This document shows, in pieces, positions 1-9,227 of a stretch of 64,000 nt of DNA. Numbering within the stretch: the first letter of the stretch is position 1; each line of letters opens with the position of its first letter. The translations under genes and the position numbers were made by a program. The DNA comes from Cyclobacterium amurskyense (lineage in GTDB: Bacteria > Bacteroidota > Bacteroidia > Cytophagales > Cyclobacteriaceae). The notes under the pieces were generated by a model. The model had not been told where the DNA came from, ran no database searches, and saw only the letters and a list, made by a program, of their open reading frames with translations. The DNA is taken from assembly GCF_001050135.1 (NCBI RefSeq), contig NZ_CP012040.1, forward strand, positions 1,860,001 through 1,924,000, read 5' to 3'.

Positions 1-1
1 C

Positions 2-1924
2 TCAGTTCTGGGAATAGACCCTGACTTGGTAATCCCTGACAAATCGCTTTCTATCTTTGAGGGGGCTATTGCACCATGGAGGGGAGAGACCACCAAAAAA
101 TGGTTGCAACCACTACTAAAGGATGGAATAAAATTTGATTTTCCCATCCATAGACCCTATGAGGACCTTGACGAAAGAGACAAAGCCATTTTATGGACAG
201 GTAACAAATATTTCAAAGGCCTGAATGACTTTTTTGCTTTTCTACAAAGCAAGTTGCATAAGATACAGTATAGGGTAATGCTTTCCAGATTTAGGGGAAG
301 AACTTCATGTCCTGATTGTAAAGGCACAAGGATCAGGAAAGATGCTTCCTATGTAAAAATAGCAGAGAAATCCATAACCGATCTCGTGCTTTTACCAATA
401 GACAAAGCCTTACCATTCTTTGAAACGCTAGAACTTACAGAAACGGAAAAGAGCGTATCCCAGAGACTCCTAAAAGAGATCATCAACCGACTGGAGTACC
501 TCGATCAGGTAGGACTTGGTTATTTAACGCTCAACAGGCTTACTTCATCTCTCTCTGGAGGGGAATTCCAAAGGATAAAACTCGCCACTTCTCTAGGCAG
601 TGCTTTGGTGGGCTCTATGTACATCCTCGATGAGCCAAGCATTGGCCTACATCCAAGAGATACCGAACGGCTCATTAACGTATTGAAAGCCCTAAGAGAC
701 TTGGGCAATACAGTCATCGTAGTGGAGCATGAAGAAAAAATCATACTTACAGCAGACCAGGTAATAGACATCGGGCCTGATGCGGGTGTTCATGGTGGGG
801 AACTGGTTTTTCAAGGTACCCTGAAAGAATTAATGGCGGCAGGAAATACACATACCGCCAGGTACCTAAGTGGAGAAGAGTCAATAAGTGCCAAAATCCA
901 CAATAGGAAATGGGATGAATACATTTTAATTAAAGGTGCCACAGAGAATAACCTGAAAAACATCACCGTTAAAATTCCATTAGAAGTCTTGACCGTAGTG
1001 ACTGGAGTGAGTGGTTCAGGGAAATCTACTTTGGTAAAGAAGGTATTGTACCCGGCTATAGGTAAAATCCTAGGCTCCGTAAATGATGAAACAGGCCGTT
1101 TCGACAGACTTGATGGTCATTACAGGAACATCAATAGGGTAGAGTTTGTAGATCAAAACCCAATCGGAAAATCCTCAAGATCAAACCCGGTTACTTATGT
1201 AAAAGCCTATGACGGAATCAGGGCCTTGTATGCGGATCTTCCCATCTCCAAGCAAAGAGGCTATAAACCTGCTTTTTTTAGTTTCAATGTAGACGGAGGC
1301 CGATGCGAAGCTTGTCAGGGAGAAGGCACCCAAAAGATCGAAATGCAGTTTATGGCAGACATTTACCTTACCTGTGAATCCTGTAAAGGAAAGCGTTTCA
1401 AAAATGAAATATTGGATGCCAAATACAAGGGGAAAGACATTTCAGAAGTATTGGGCTTGACCATAGATGAGGCCATGGATTTTTTTAGTGAAAAATCAGC
1501 CATTATCCAGAAATTAAGCCCCCTTCAGGAAGTAGGTCTTGGCTATATTGGATTAGGTCAATCCTCCAATACCTTGAGTGGTGGAGAAGCACAAAGAGTA
1601 AAATTGGCTTCCTTTTTAGGTAAAAATGATTCCAGAAATCAGGAAAAAATATTGTTCATTTTTGATGAACCTACTACTGGCCTACATTTCCATGACATAA
1701 AAAAATTACTGTTTTCCATCAACTCTTTGATCGACCAAGGGCACACTGTACTCATAATTGAGCACAATACAGAGGTAATAATGGCAGCGGATTGGGTCAT
1801 CGATTTAGGGCCGGAAGGAGGAGAAAAAGGGGGCAATGTTATTTTTGAGGGGGTACCGGAAGATTTAATGAAGGAAGAAAATAATTATACCGGAAAATAC
1901 CTCGTAGAGCTCAAGAAGGCATAA
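2..1924 (+). CDS. uvrA: Excinuclease ABC subunit A, C-terminal two thirds (5' end outside window)
   Basis: DNA damage-recognition ATPase of nucleotide excision repair, cytoplasmic. The frame is open to the window edge (residues S-V-L-G-I-D-P-D precede the TTG at 26), so the gene is cut by the window and TTG 26 is not its start. About 640 of the usual ~940 residues remain. Visible in order: first ABC signature SLSGGEFQR (nt ~547), Walker B YILDEPSIGLHP, second Walker A GVSGSGKST (nt ~1005), the second zinc finger with CEAC and CESC (nt ~1306-1383), second signature TLSGGEAQR (nt ~1572) and Walker B FDEPTTGLHFHD. All expected ATPase residues are present. Followed by an AT-rich hairpin. Confidence 0.97.
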   Translation, partial: SVLGIDPDLVIPDKSLSIFEGAIAPWRGETTKKWLQPLLKDGIKFDFPIHRPYEDLDERDKAILWTGNKYFKGLNDFFAFLQSKLHKIQYRVMLSRFRGRTSCPDCKGTRIRKDASYVKIAEKSITDLVLLPIDKALPFFETLELTETEKSVSQRLLKEIINRLEYLDQVGLGYLTLNRLTSSLSGGEFQRIKLATSLGSALVGSMYILDEPSIGLHPRDTERLINVLKALRDLGNTVIVVEHEEKIILTADQVIDIGPDAGVHGGELVFQGTLKELMAAGNTHTARYLSGEESISAKIHNRKWDEYILIKGATENNLKNITVKIPLEVLTVVTGVSGSGKSTLVKKVLYPAIGKILGSVNDETGRFDRLDGHYRNINRVEFVDQNPIGKSSRSNPVTYVKAYDGIRALYADLPISKQRGYKPAFFSFNVDGGRCEACQGEGTQKIEMQFMADIYLTCESCKGKRFKNEILDAKYKGKDISEVLGLTIDEAMDFFSEKSAIIQKLSPLQEVGLGYIGLGQSSNTLSGGEAQRVKLASFLGKNDSRNQEKILFIFDEPTTGLHFHDIKKLLFSINSLIDQGHTVLIIEHNTEVIMAADWVIDLGPEGGEKGGNVIFEGVPEDLMKEENNYTGKYLVELKKA

Positions 1925-1981
1925 TAATATAAATATAAATAGGAATTTAATTATTTTTCTAGACAAAAAGTAATTTAAATG

Positions 1982-2016
1982 AATTTTATATATAGTTTTG
2001 TGCTATATATAAAATT
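1982..2016 (+). terminator. AT-rich hairpin after uvrA
   Basis: A perfect 14 bp inverted repeat (1982-1995 with 2003-2016) around a 7-nt loop lies 57 nt after the uvrA stop. The stem is almost all A/T and is not followed by a clean T run, so termination is plausible but not certain. Confidence 0.4.
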
Positions 2017-2090
2017 TAGTCTTCTTTTGAATACAATCTAAGAGGAGCCTAAATCAAATATTTTGTTTCTACCTAATTATTTATATTGCC

Positions 2091-3551
2091 ATGTTATTCA
2101 ATTCAATTGAATTCCTAATTTTTTTACCACTAGTATTTTTCATTTATTGGTTTCTATTCCCTAAGAATTTAAAACTTCAAAACCTATGGATTTTGATAGC
2201 CAGTTATATTTTCTATGGCTGGTGGGATTACCGTTTTTTATCACTGATTTTTTTCAGTTCTCTAGTAGATTTTTTGATAGGGATACAGCTAAAAAAGCGT
2301 CAAAATATTAACCAAAGAAAGTTTCTACTTTTTATTAGTTTGGCAGTTAACCTCGGTTTTTTGGGCTTTTTTAAATACTATAATTTTTTCGCAGAAAGTT
2401 TTGCCGATGCTTTTACTTTATTAGGCAATACCATGGATCCTTCTCGGCTAAACATTATTTTACCGGTAGGCATCAGTTTTTATACCTTCCAGACAATGAG
2501 TTACACCATTGATGTGTACCGGAAAAAGATGGCTCCCGTTTCAGAACCCGTTGCATTTTTTGCTTATGTAAGCTTTTTCCCCCAGCTTGTAGCAGGCCCT
2601 ATTGAAAGAGCAACGAACCTTTTGCCACAATTCTTTAAAAACAGAGATTTTAACTACACAAAAGCCAGCGATGGTTTGCGACAAATACTCTGGGGCTTAT
2701 TCAAAAAGATCGTTATTGCAGATAATTGTGCGATCTATGTAAATGACATTTTCAATGATTACCAATCCTTTTCAGGTTTCACCTTATTATTAGGTGGGGT
2801 ATTGTTCGCCTTTCAGATTTACGGAGATTTTTCAGGTTACTCAGATATAGCAATCGGTACATCTCGCCTATTCGGGTTTGATTTAAAAAAGAATTTTGCT
2901 TTCCCGTATTTCTCGCGTGACATTGCTGAATTCTGGCGAAGGTGGCACATTTCCCTTTCCACCTGGTTTAGGGATTATCTTTATATACCTCTAGGAGGAA
3001 GCAGGGATGGCCATGCTATTAGAAATATCTTTATCATATTTATTGTCAGTGGTTTTTGGCATGGAGCCAATTGGACATTTCTTTTTTGGGGTTTATTAAA
3101 TGCCACCTTTTATCTCCCATTACTGTTGTCCAAAAAGAACAGAGTGCATACATCCGACACAGTAGCCGCAGGCAAATACTTGCCAAGTATTAGAGAAACT
3201 CTTCAAATGGGTATCACTTTTTTTCTGATTGTCATTGCTTGGATATTTTTTAGGGCAGACAGCTTATATATGGCATTTGACTATATATCCATCATCTTTT
3301 CGCCAAAATTCTTTGTCCTGCCCATCCAGGATTTTTGGAGTATGAATACTGGCAATCATTTAATATACCTGTTCTTTTTACTAATAGGCTTCATTCTTGT
3401 AGAATGGTTCCAACGAGAAAAGAATCACGGGCTCGAACTAGATTCCCAAAAGTTACCTAAAACGGTGAGGTGGGCATTTTACTACGTGGTTATTATCTTT
3501 TGCTTCATTATGAATGGGGTACAACAAGAATTCATTTATTTTCAATTTTAA
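2091..3551 (+). CDS. MBOAT family membrane O-acyltransferase (AlgI/DltB-like)
   Basis: Polytopic inner-membrane acyltransferase of 486 residues, expected to pass acetyl groups across the membrane to an exported glycan. Family signs: many hydrophobic segments from residue 5 on, the block FWRRWHISLSTWFRDYL and the conserved histidine in SGFWHGANWTF, both in the middle to C-terminal half; the length matches AlgI-type proteins. ATG at 2091 starts directly in the first membrane segment. The next gene begins 5 nt after its stop and encodes an SGNH-like protein, the usual partner that completes O-acylation outside the membrane. Substrate unknown; no alginate genes are nearby, so the name AlgI should not be transferred. 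Confidence 0.93.
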   Translation: MLFNSIEFLIFLPLVFFIYWFLFPKNLKLQNLWILIASYIFYGWWDYRFLSLIFFSSLVDFLIGIQLKKRQNINQRKFLLFISLAVNLGFLGFFKYYNFFAESFADAFTLLGNTMDPSRLNIILPVGISFYTFQTMSYTIDVYRKKMAPVSEPVAFFAYVSFFPQLVAGPIERATNLLPQFFKNRDFNYTKASDGLRQILWGLFKKIVIADNCAIYVNDIFNDYQSFSGFTLLLGGVLFAFQIYGDFSGYSDIAIGTSRLFGFDLKKNFAFPYFSRDIAEFWRRWHISLSTWFRDYLYIPLGGSRDGHAIRNIFIIFIVSGFWHGANWTFLFWGLLNATFYLPLLLSKKNRVHTSDTVAAGKYLPSIRETLQMGITFFLIVIAWIFFRADSLYMAFDYISIIFSPKFFVLPIQDFWSMNTGNHLIYLFFLLIGFILVEWFQREKNHGLELDSQKLPKTVRWAFYYVVIIFCFIMNGVQQEFIYFQF

Positions 3552-3556
3552 GTACC

Positions 3557-4489
3557 ATGAAAAGATTTATAAAAAATAGCCTATATTTTGTAATTCCTTT
3601 TGTGCTATATAGCTGTTTAATTGCTTTAATTGATCCATTCAATTATCTAAATGGCTTTGGAGTTACCAGTGAAGAGAAGAAAAAAGCCATTGCCTTGGAC
3701 ATTGAGCCTCACCTTTATAAAATGATTGACTTTAAAAACAATCCCAAGAAAAACTGGGTATTGGGTGACTCAAGAAGCAATGGATTATACATTGCCATGG
3801 ACAGTTCTGCCTGGTCCAATTTGGCTTATGGGGGTGCAAGTTTAAAAGAAGTAATTCAATCGTTTTGGTGGGCCAGGGAAATAGAAAAACCTGACACCGT
3901 TTTGATTGGGATCAACCTAAATTTATACAATAAATTCAATCGTCGTTTTTGGGTAGAAGAGACCATCAACAGAAAAAGTAATTTTTTCACTTATGCCTTT
4001 AATAAATATACTTTCAATGCAACTTTTGCAATAATGGCTATCAATAATCAAGGCGAAGAAGAGAGCGAGTCCCAAGTAGAATTACCGGGAGCAAAAGAAC
4101 AGTTTTGGAAGAAAAAATTGAATGGTACTGACAAGTTTTATAAAAACATTACTTACCCGGACGAATACCACAAGCAACTAAAAGAAATTGCAGACCATTG
4201 TAAAAAAGAGGGTATTAAGCTGATTTTCTGGATCCCACCCCTTCATAAAGATTATCATGAAGTATTGACAAAATATGAATTGGAGGAATTCGAAGCCAAA
4301 TTCAAACATGATTTGTTTAGCTTAGGGGATGTTTTTGATTTCAATTATTCTTCTAATTTAACATTAGATGAAAACAATTTTAGGGACCCTGTCCATTTTA
4401 ATGCACGGGTGGCCAAGCTAATTGAGGAAGAAATACGAAGTTATTCCCCGCACCACTCTACTCTATATAAAAAGAAATTGTTGGACTAA
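3557..4489 (+). CDS. SGNH-like membrane-anchored protein, partner of the MBOAT acyltransferase
   Basis: Protein of 310 residues if the ATG at 3557 is used; an upstream in-frame start at 3470 would overlap the MBOAT gene by 82 nt and is less likely. An N-terminal hydrophobic segment (residues ~9-26) anchors it. The block LGDSRSNG (Ser72) resembles SGNH block I and DPVHFN near residue 277 supplies the Asp-x-x-His pair, as in DltD/AlgX-type proteins. Gene order (MBOAT then SGNH, 5 nt gap) supports a shared O-acylation role on an extracytoplasmic polysaccharide. Function is inferred from motifs and context; overall similarity to named families is weak by eye. Confidence 0.75.
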   Translation: MKRFIKNSLYFVIPFVLYSCLIALIDPFNYLNGFGVTSEEKKKAIALDIEPHLYKMIDFKNNPKKNWVLGDSRSNGLYIAMDSSAWSNLAYGGASLKEVIQSFWWAREIEKPDTVLIGINLNLYNKFNRRFWVEETINRKSNFFTYAFNKYTFNATFAIMAINNQGEEESESQVELPGAKEQFWKKKLNGTDKFYKNITYPDEYHKQLKEIADHCKKEGIKLIFWIPPLHKDYHEVLTKYELEEFEAKFKHDLFSLGDVFDFNYSSNLTLDENNFRDPVHFNARVAKLIEEEIRSYSPHHSTLYKKKLLD

Positions 4490-4811
4490 ATTGGATAATT
4501 AGGTAGGTGGAAAATCTATATCAATTGATATTTACTTGAATTAGGGATAACTCACTGATTTAAAACTAATTTTTAGGCTGCATAAATAAACTTAAAGCAG
4601 CAAACCATCTTACCATATTAAACTATCTAGTCCGAAAATCTTCTTATAAGTTTATATACCGCTTATCCTTTTTTTAAAAGGATAATGCTGTCTAAATGCG
4701 TGAAATTTTCAATATTTAAAAAATTAAGGTAATTTAAGCATTCAATTAATTTTTATTAAAAATTGAAGTACATTACAAGTAGTTAACTTAAAGAATACCT
4801 AAGCCTAATCC
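4490..4811. other. Intergenic region with one short hairpin
   Basis: AT-rich 322 bp gap between the acylation pair and the sugar operon. It contains a 10 bp inverted repeat, TTATCCTTTT and its complement around TTT (4663-4685), without a T run on either strand. The promoter of the downstream operon should lie here, but I see no clear TAnnTTTG element. Confidence 0.5.
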
Positions 4812-5792
4812 ATGTTAAAATTATTAAAAAGAACTTTATTTTTGGGTTCTATTTCATCGGTCTTGTTTCTCGCAAGCGCATATCAATCCATTGAAAACTT
4901 TGAACCCTACTCACAAGAAATTCCCGGAACAGGAATCTCATTTGATATGGTACCTATCCCTGAAGGGAGCTTCAAAATGGGAAGTAGTGATGGTGCATCA
5001 GATGAAGCCCCTGTTCACGAGGTGAAAATAGATCCATTTTGGATGGCATCTCATGAGACCACTTGGGATCTTTACGAATTATTTTTAGACAAGAGCTTTG
5101 AGGCTTCTTCAAGTGAAGGTCCGTTGACACCAGAAATTGATGGGTTGACAAGACCTTCTATACCCTATTTGGACATGACCTTCGGAATGGGTAAAGAGCA
5201 TAAACCGGCAATAGCCATGACTCAATATGGTGCCATTCAATTCTGTAGATGGTTGTACCTCAAAACCGGTGTGTTTTTCCGTCTACCTACAGAGGCAGAG
5301 TGGGAATATGCCGCCCGTGCCGGCACCAAGACCAAATACTTTTTTGGAGACGACCCCTCTCAATTGGGTGAGTTTGCCTGGTACAAAGACAATAGTGAAG
5401 GCACCACGCATAAAATTGGACAAAAGAAACCAAATCCTTGGGGACTGTATGACATTTTAGGTAATGTCAATGAATGGACCATGGATCATTACGATGCCAA
5501 TACCTACTCTAAACGAGGAGCTAAAGCAGACAATCCAATCCACTTATCTGAAGAACTATATCCTAAAGTGATAAGAGGAGGAAGCTATGATGACAGCCCT
5601 GAAGAATTGACCAGTACCAAGCGTGCTGCAAGCACCCCTGAATGGAAGAGAATAGATCCTCAAATACCAAAAAGCCAATGGTGGTTTCCAGAAGCACCAT
5701 TTTTGGGAATGAGAGTAGTAAGGCCTCTTACTAGCCCAGATCCTGAATTCATTGAAAAATATTACGGCACTGCGCCGATGGAAGATTATTAA
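4812..5792 (+). CDS. SUMF1/FGE-fold exported protein lacking the FGE cysteine pair
   Basis: Protein of 326 residues with an N-terminal signal-like hydrophobic stretch (residues ~8-24). The formylglycine-generating-enzyme fold is recognised by the start MVPIPEGSFKMGS, the middle LPTEAEWEYAARAG, the block LGNVNEWTMD and the C-terminal VIRGGSYDD. The region after GGSYDD, where true sulfatase activators carry two catalytic cysteines, has none; the only cysteine is in QFCRW. It is therefore unlikely to activate sulfatases; no sulfatase gene is seen either. It heads a tight operon (18 nt before the oxidoreductase), so it may bind or modify a carbohydrate-related partner. The precise role is unknown. 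Confidence 0.85.
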   Translation: MLKLLKRTLFLGSISSVLFLASAYQSIENFEPYSQEIPGTGISFDMVPIPEGSFKMGSSDGASDEAPVHEVKIDPFWMASHETTWDLYELFLDKSFEASSSEGPLTPEIDGLTRPSIPYLDMTFGMGKEHKPAIAMTQYGAIQFCRWLYLKTGVFFRLPTEAEWEYAARAGTKTKYFFGDDPSQLGEFAWYKDNSEGTTHKIGQKKPNPWGLYDILGNVNEWTMDHYDANTYSKRGAKADNPIHLSEELYPKVIRGGSYDDSPEELTSTKRAASTPEWKRIDPQIPKSQWWFPEAPFLGMRVVRPLTSPDPEFIEKYYGTAPMEDY

Positions 5793-5810
5793 AATAAACT
5801 CAAAATAATA

Positions 5811-7130
5811 ATGAAGGTAAATAATAGTAATGAAAGAAGAAATTTCATCAAAACTTCAGCAATTATAACTGGAGGTGCCATGTTAAGCCCGCTTACATTA
5901 TCCGGAGCTTATGCAGCGGGAGATGATGCCATAAAAATTGCCGTTATTGGCTGTGGAGGTAGAGGGACAGGAGCAGTATTCCAAGCATTTGAAACCGGTC
6001 AAAACATTAAATTGGTGGCTATGGCAGATGCTTTCAAAGATCGTCTAGACCAAAGTTATGAACGTATATTAAAAAAATACGGTAAAGATAAAGTAGTTGT
6101 TTCTGAAGAGCAGAAATTTGTAGGCTTTGATGGTTACAAACATGCCATGAAAGAGGCTGACGTGGTGATAATAGCTACCCCTCCAGGTTTCCGTCCTGAT
6201 CATTTTGAAGAGGCTGTTCGTCTTGAAAAGCAGATTTTCATGGAAAAACCAGTAGCTACTGATGCAATTGGTATCCGAAGAATTTTGGCCGCAGCCAAAA
6301 CCGCAAAGGCCAAAAAACTAAACGTAGTTGTAGGCTTACAAAGACATTATCAAGACAATTATATCCAAACAATTGATAGAATTCACAATGGCGAAATTGG
6401 TGACATTATAGGTGGCCAGGTTTTTTGGAATGATGGTGGAGTTTGGGTAAGAGAACGTCAACCAGGCCAGACAGAAATGGAATACCAAATGAGAAACTGG
6501 TACTATTTCAATTGGCTATGTGGCGATCATATCACAGAACAGCACGTTCACAACCTAGATGTAGCCAACTGGGTGAAGAATAGTTACCCTGTTAAAGCAG
6601 AAGGAACAGGAGGAAGAACTGTAAGAAGAGGGAAAGAGAATGGTGAAATATTTGACCATCACGTCGTTCTTTTTACTTATGAAGATGGCACTGTCATCCA
6701 CAGTGAATGTCGTCATTTCCCCGGTGCCCACAACCGAGTGGATGAAAGCTTCCAAGGAACAAAAGGTAAGGCCTATATGAATGCCGGACATGTGGGTAAA
6801 CTAACAGATTTGAAAGGGAATAGCCTTTATGACCATGATGGCGCGGGCAATGCCAACCCATATCAAGTGGAGCATGATAAATTATTTGATGCAGTAGTGA
6901 AAGGCGAATACAAATACGCTGATGCTGAAAACGCGGCAAAAAGTACCATGACCTCTATTTTAGGTCGTTATGCAACTTATTCCGGCAAACCTGTTACCTG
7001 GGATGAAGGAATAAATTCAAATGTAAACCTAAGACCTGATAAGCTAGCATGGGATGCATTGCCAAAAGTACTTCCTAATGAAGATGGTTTTTATCCTTAT
7101 GCAATACCTGGTCAAACTAAAGTAGTATAA
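5811..7130 (+). CDS. Gfo/Idh/MocA family oxidoreductase with Tat-like signal
   Basis: NAD(P)-dependent sugar or inositol dehydrogenase fold, 439 residues. The N terminus has ERRNFIKTSA followed by a hydrophobic stretch ending in ALA-like GAYA, a Bacteroidetes Tat-type signal, which suggests the cofactor is loaded before export to the periplasm. The Rossmann motif IAVIGCGGRGTG follows at residues ~46-57 and the family signature MEKPVATD at ~144. The next gene, 4 nt later, encodes a TIM-barrel isomerase that also has a Tat-like start. Such pairs are known from 3-keto-glycoside and inositol catabolism; a role in oxidising a sugar is inference. Confidence 0.93.
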   Translation: MKVNNSNERRNFIKTSAIITGGAMLSPLTLSGAYAAGDDAIKIAVIGCGGRGTGAVFQAFETGQNIKLVAMADAFKDRLDQSYERILKKYGKDKVVVSEEQKFVGFDGYKHAMKEADVVIIATPPGFRPDHFEEAVRLEKQIFMEKPVATDAIGIRRILAAAKTAKAKKLNVVVGLQRHYQDNYIQTIDRIHNGEIGDIIGGQVFWNDGGVWVRERQPGQTEMEYQMRNWYYFNWLCGDHITEQHVHNLDVANWVKNSYPVKAEGTGGRTVRRGKENGEIFDHHVVLFTYEDGTVIHSECRHFPGAHNRVDESFQGTKGKAYMNAGHVGKLTDLKGNSLYDHDGAGNANPYQVEHDKLFDAVVKGEYKYADAENAAKSTMTSILGRYATYSGKPVTWDEGINSNVNLRPDKLAWDALPKVLPNEDGFYPYAIPGQTKVV

Positions 7131-7134
7131 GCTC

Positions 7135-8055
7135 ATGGAAAGAAGAAAATTTATAAAAAACGTTTCTTTGGGAACCGCGGCGGCAGGAATAGCCGGAGTG
7201 AGTACCAGTCAAGCTACTCAGTTGAATGCTGATAAAGCAGATGCTACATTTAATTTAGACTATGCTCCTCACTTTGGCATGTTTAAAAATCTAGCAGGTG
7301 ATGATCTTCTGGATCAGATTACCTACATGCATGAGCGTGGTTTTAGAAGCCTTGAAGACAATGGTATGATGCGTAGGACTCCTGAGATGCAGGAGAAAAT
7401 AGGTAATCACCTCGCGAAGCTAGGCATGACCATGGGTGTCTTTGTTTTGGACAAAGGTGGCAATGGAGCAAATACCCTTGCTGCTGGAAATCAGGAATAT
7501 GTGGATATATTTCTTGCAGGATGTAAAAAAGCCGTTGAAGTATCCAAAAGGGTAAATGCAAAATGGACCACTGTTGTTCCTGGAGATTATCATAGAAGCT
7601 TACCTCTTGACATACAAAATGCAAATGTTATAGAAGCTCTTCGCAAAGGTGCTGAAATACTGGAGCCTCATGGTCTAACCATGGTGCTTGAGCCTCTCAG
7701 TGACAACCCAAACCTTTATTTACGCTACTCTCCACAAACTTACCTTGTCTGTAAAGGAGTGGATAGTCCTAGCTGTAAGATATTATACGATATCTATCAC
7801 CAGCAAAAAAATGAAGGACATCTCATTACGTTAATGGAGACCTGTTGGGATGAAATCGCCTATATACAAATAGGAGACAATCCTGGGCGTAAAGAACCCG
7901 GTACAGGTGAAATCAATTTCCAAAATGTTTTTAAATACATATACGAAAAAGGTTTCAAAGGTATATGTGGTATGGAGCATGGGAATTCTAAGCCTGGAAA
8001 AGAAGGTGAAGAAGCCGTAATTCAAGCCTATAGAAAAGCTGATAGTTTCCTCTAA
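7135..8055 (+). CDS. Hydroxypyruvate isomerase-like TIM-barrel protein with Tat-like signal
   Basis: Sugar isomerase/epimerase of the xylose-isomerase-like TIM-barrel superfamily, 306 residues. Starts ERRKFIKNVSLGTAAAGIAG, a Tat-type signal, so it is probably exported with the oxidoreductase upstream. Metal-site and active-site blocks of the hydroxypyruvate isomerase group are visible: MVLEPLSDNPN, ILYDIYHQQ, QIGDNPGRKEPGTGEI and the final glutamate in GMEHG. These residues look intact. It is the last gene of a three-gene operon ended by the terminator at 8077-8110. The true substrate is unlikely to be hydroxypyruvate, given export and the partner genes; a keto-sugar is a reasonable guess. 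Confidence 0.9.
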   Translation: MERRKFIKNVSLGTAAAGIAGVSTSQATQLNADKADATFNLDYAPHFGMFKNLAGDDLLDQITYMHERGFRSLEDNGMMRRTPEMQEKIGNHLAKLGMTMGVFVLDKGGNGANTLAAGNQEYVDIFLAGCKKAVEVSKRVNAKWTTVVPGDYHRSLPLDIQNANVIEALRKGAEILEPHGLTMVLEPLSDNPNLYLRYSPQTYLVCKGVDSPSCKILYDIYHQQKNEGHLITLMETCWDEIAYIQIGDNPGRKEPGTGEINFQNVFKYIYEKGFKGICGMEHGNSKPGKEGEEAVIQAYRKADSFL

Positions 8056-8076
8056 AGAAGAAAAACATCTAATAAT

Positions 8077-8110
8077 AAAAAGGGCTGATATTCAAGATAT
8101 CAGCCCTTTT
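8077..8110. terminator. Bidirectional intrinsic terminator between convergent genes
   Basis: A perfect 10 bp GC-rich stem (GGGCTGATAT 8082-8091 with 8097-8106) around a 5-nt loop, preceded by five A and followed by four T. It fits termination of the sugar operon on + and of the YcxB-like gene on -. Confidence 0.9.
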
Positions 8111-8131
8111 ATATTTATCGTTTATTTGTAA

Positions 8132-8605
8132 CTAAGCCAAAAACCCTTTTCGTTTCAAGATGGTCTCCACAAATTTAATCTCGTTTTGAGAATTGAAAAT
8201 TCTAAAAGGAAGGTGAATAAACTGAGCCTTAGACAAAACTAGAATATAAGCATCCTCCTTGATTTGGGCATCCTTTATCATTTCCCACTTGATGGGCATA
8301 CCCTGCTTACTATTGATTTTCATAAGCACCTGACGGCTATCTATTTCATAAGAGAGTTTCTCAAACATCACCTTATTTTGCTCCATTTGAGTGACTCCAG
8401 CAAACTGTATTACCCAAAAAAGCCAATACAATGCATAAGCAAGTAATGCCATGCTAATCCACCACCAAGAAGGAATCCAAAAATAACCACAAGCGATGGC
8501 CACAGCGATCAATACCACCCACCATTGCTCCTTTAATATGTTTTTTAACCCCTGTTTGATATAGGTACCTGTCTCCAGTTTGTATTTTTTTGTTTTTACG
8601 ATCAT
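8132..8605 (-). CDS. YcxB-like membrane protein
   Basis: Protein of 157 residues with two adjacent transmembrane segments (residues ~28-46 and ~48-68) and a cytosolic C-terminal half. The C-terminal part, with SRQVLMKINSKQGMPIKW and IHLPFRIF, has the pattern of the YcxB domain (a PH-like fold found in many bacteria, function unknown). Stands alone, convergent with the sugar operon and sharing its terminator. The ATG at 8605 leaves a full N-terminal region. Function unknown. Confidence 0.7.
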   Translation of the reverse strand: MIVKTKKYKLETGTYIKQGLKNILKEQWWVVLIAVAIACGYFWIPSWWWISMALLAYALYWLFWVIQFAGVTQMEQNKVMFEKLSYEIDSRQVLMKINSKQGMPIKWEMIKDAQIKEDAYILVLSKAQFIHLPFRIFNSQNEIKFVETILKRKGFLA

Positions 8606-9000
8606 TATAAAATATTCATTTTGCTGGGCAAATATCCTACCTTATCCATTAGATAGCAAGTTTATTTCTTATCCCTTTCTATTTTTTTACTTTTTTATAT
8701 ACCAATTTATGGCCAATGTGGTATTCTAAAGCCTTTTTTCCCTCATGGTAGGAATACTAATTTGTAAGTAAGCCTTCCTTGATTTCCTTCCATTCAGCTC
8801 TTCAAAATTAAAATCAACAAGGGGTATAAAAACTACATATGTTTTCATATTAGCTTGGATTTTGCTCCTGAACCATAAAACACAAGTCCTTTACTGACAT
8901 GCATTTACCTGTAAGAAAATAAAATACTTATAGGTAATCCTGAGACCGGCAAGTTGATTTATTCAAATTATTATTGTAACTTATTGGTTAAAGATTCGAT
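8606..9000. other. Intergenic region, nothing recognised
   Basis: 395 bp of AT-rich DNA between two divergent genes. No ORF of note, no repeat-family copy and no strong hairpin were seen. Confidence 0.5.
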
Positions 9001-9225
9001 ATGATGAATAGCTTGGTGATAGATTTGATTTTATGTGGTGTAGCCTATGTGGTATTAATTTACTTTGTAGCCACACTTACTAAGTCTAAAATCAAAAGAA
9101 ACCGGAAGAACAATGACGAAGATGGTGATGGAGGCGTAGAAGACAATACACCACCAGTAATCGATTTACCGCCAGGTATAGTTTGGCCTTCAGATGAAAA
9201 GGACAAAAACCCAATTGCCTTTTAA
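9001..9225 (+). CDS. Small single-pass membrane protein with acidic proline-rich tail
   Basis: Unrecognised 74-residue protein (or 73 if the second ATG at 9004 is used). One membrane helix (residues ~4-26), then a basic patch KSKIKRNRKNN and an acidic glycine/proline tail containing DEDGDGG and TPPVIDLPPGIVWP. Basic residues right after the helix suggest the tail is cytosolic. It ends 2 nt before the stop of the convergent fur-like gene. The low-complexity tail makes homology hard to judge; the compact placement and membrane topology argue for a real gene. Confidence 0.55.
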   Translation: MMNSLVIDLILCGVAYVVLIYFVATLTKSKIKRNRKNNDEDGDGGVEDNTPPVIDLPPGIVWPSDEKDKNPIAF

Positions 9226-9227
9226 TT

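Noticed and set aside
26..28. TTG at 26 as uvrA start
   Set aside because: The frame is open upstream with uvrA-like residues, so the gene is cut by the window edge.
4812..5792. Sulfatase-activating (formylglycine-generating) enzyme
   Set aside because: The catalytic cysteine pair is absent and no sulfatase gene is near.
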